From Beroe ovata (lineage: Eukaryota > Ctenophora > Nuda > Beroida > Beroidae), in the NCBI GenBank assembly GCA_946803715.1, contig CAMPET010000035.1, positions 295,874 through 351,481 on the forward strand: 55,608 nt of DNA, in the 5' to 3' direction. This document shows positions 55,207-55,608 of the stretch, piece after piece; position 1 is the first letter of the stretch; every line of letters starts with the position of its first letter. Made by a program: the position numbers and the translations under genes. Below the pieces are notes generated by a model. The model worked only from the letters and a program-made list of their open reading frames with translations. It was not told the DNA's origin and did no database searches.

Positions 55207-55608
55207 GTAAGTGTCTCAGACTGTGTTGTTAGGGCGGGGGTGCAAGTAACGCGCTGTACAGGTAAATTCCCAAGCGCTTGACGCATGTCCTGGAAATTTA
55301 TACTGGAAGTGTGTAACTGACACTGTGACAGGAATGTGTCACTATGCCATCTGGAAAATAACCGACTTGAAGAAAATGCCAAGCTCTTTTCATCTGTATT
55401 TCGCAATCCCTCTCCTTACAATTAATTAAAACTGCCTGATGTTACCTGCATTCTTATCACTTATGTAAGGTGCAATTGTATGAAGGTATCTAATTACTGG
55501 TCAGTTTGAGTGAGCATTTGAGGATAGCTCCCAAACGGATCGACCGATTAACTTGAAACTTCTATCATAGCTCAAGGACCATTAGAAACTCGGACAACCA
55601 AAATTTCA
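55207..55608. other. Dopey intron sequence to the window edge
   Basis: After the GTAAGT donor at 55207 I find no further Dopey exon in the last 400 bases, so the next one must lie beyond the edge. Confidence 0.5.

Overview
The window is a stretch of animal (metazoan) genomic DNA. It has multi-exon genes with GT-AG introns, mostly 75-500 bp, AT-rich non-coding DNA, and a gene set made of conserved eukaryotic proteins plus a secreted thrombospondin-repeat protein typical of animals. Introns are short and the intergenic gaps small, which suggests a compact invertebrate genome. I cannot name the phylum. Single N characters at 19504, 20110, 22128, 32930, 33872 and 54512, and a 44-N run at 30373-30416, mark assembly joins; sequence on either side of them may not be contiguous in the real genome.

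Left block, all on the minus strand (3.4-14.5 kb): BLM RecQ helicase (3464-7870), KGD4/MRPS36 (8208-8684), a 72-residue single-pass protein that may be a cytochrome c oxidase VIc-like subunit (9031-9398), and importin-11 (9848-14485). Each gene was rebuilt exon by exon with consistent splice phases, and the genes sit 340-450 bp apart. A CACGTG/CCAAT-rich promoter-like segment lies near 2.44-2.59 kb.

Middle block (15-24 kb): a structured 108-bp minisatellite (15.3-15.8 kb); a Nova/Pasilla-like two-KH-domain gene on the plus strand, interrupted at an N by LINE reverse-transcriptase fragments; a dense nest of GC-rich fold-back elements with 8-10 bp target-site duplications (17.4-21.3 kb); a degenerate tRNA-like SINE; and a ZCCHC10-like zinc-knuckle gene.

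Right block, all on the plus strand (24.3 kb to the end): nicalin (NCLN), whose ninth intron in my model is 15.8 kb long and contains a complete secreted TSP1/galectin-like gene with nearly identical 747-bp coding repeats; a PARP-family gene; a DUF1295 membrane protein; RNF170; and the 5' part of a Dopey (DOP1) gene that runs past the right edge and carries a join-associated exon duplication.

Several genes concern the endomembrane system: nicalin and RNF170 are ER proteins, the DUF1295 protein is a likely ER enzyme, and Dopey acts in Golgi/endosome traffic. I see no evidence that they form a functional cluster. The most unusual content is (i) the recently expanded TSP1-galectin-like repeat gene nested in nicalin, (ii) the recurring TGACACCA motif that builds unrelated minisatellites at four loci, (iii) a run of palindromes in a Dopey intron, and (iv) two families of small inverted-repeat elements with clear target duplications.
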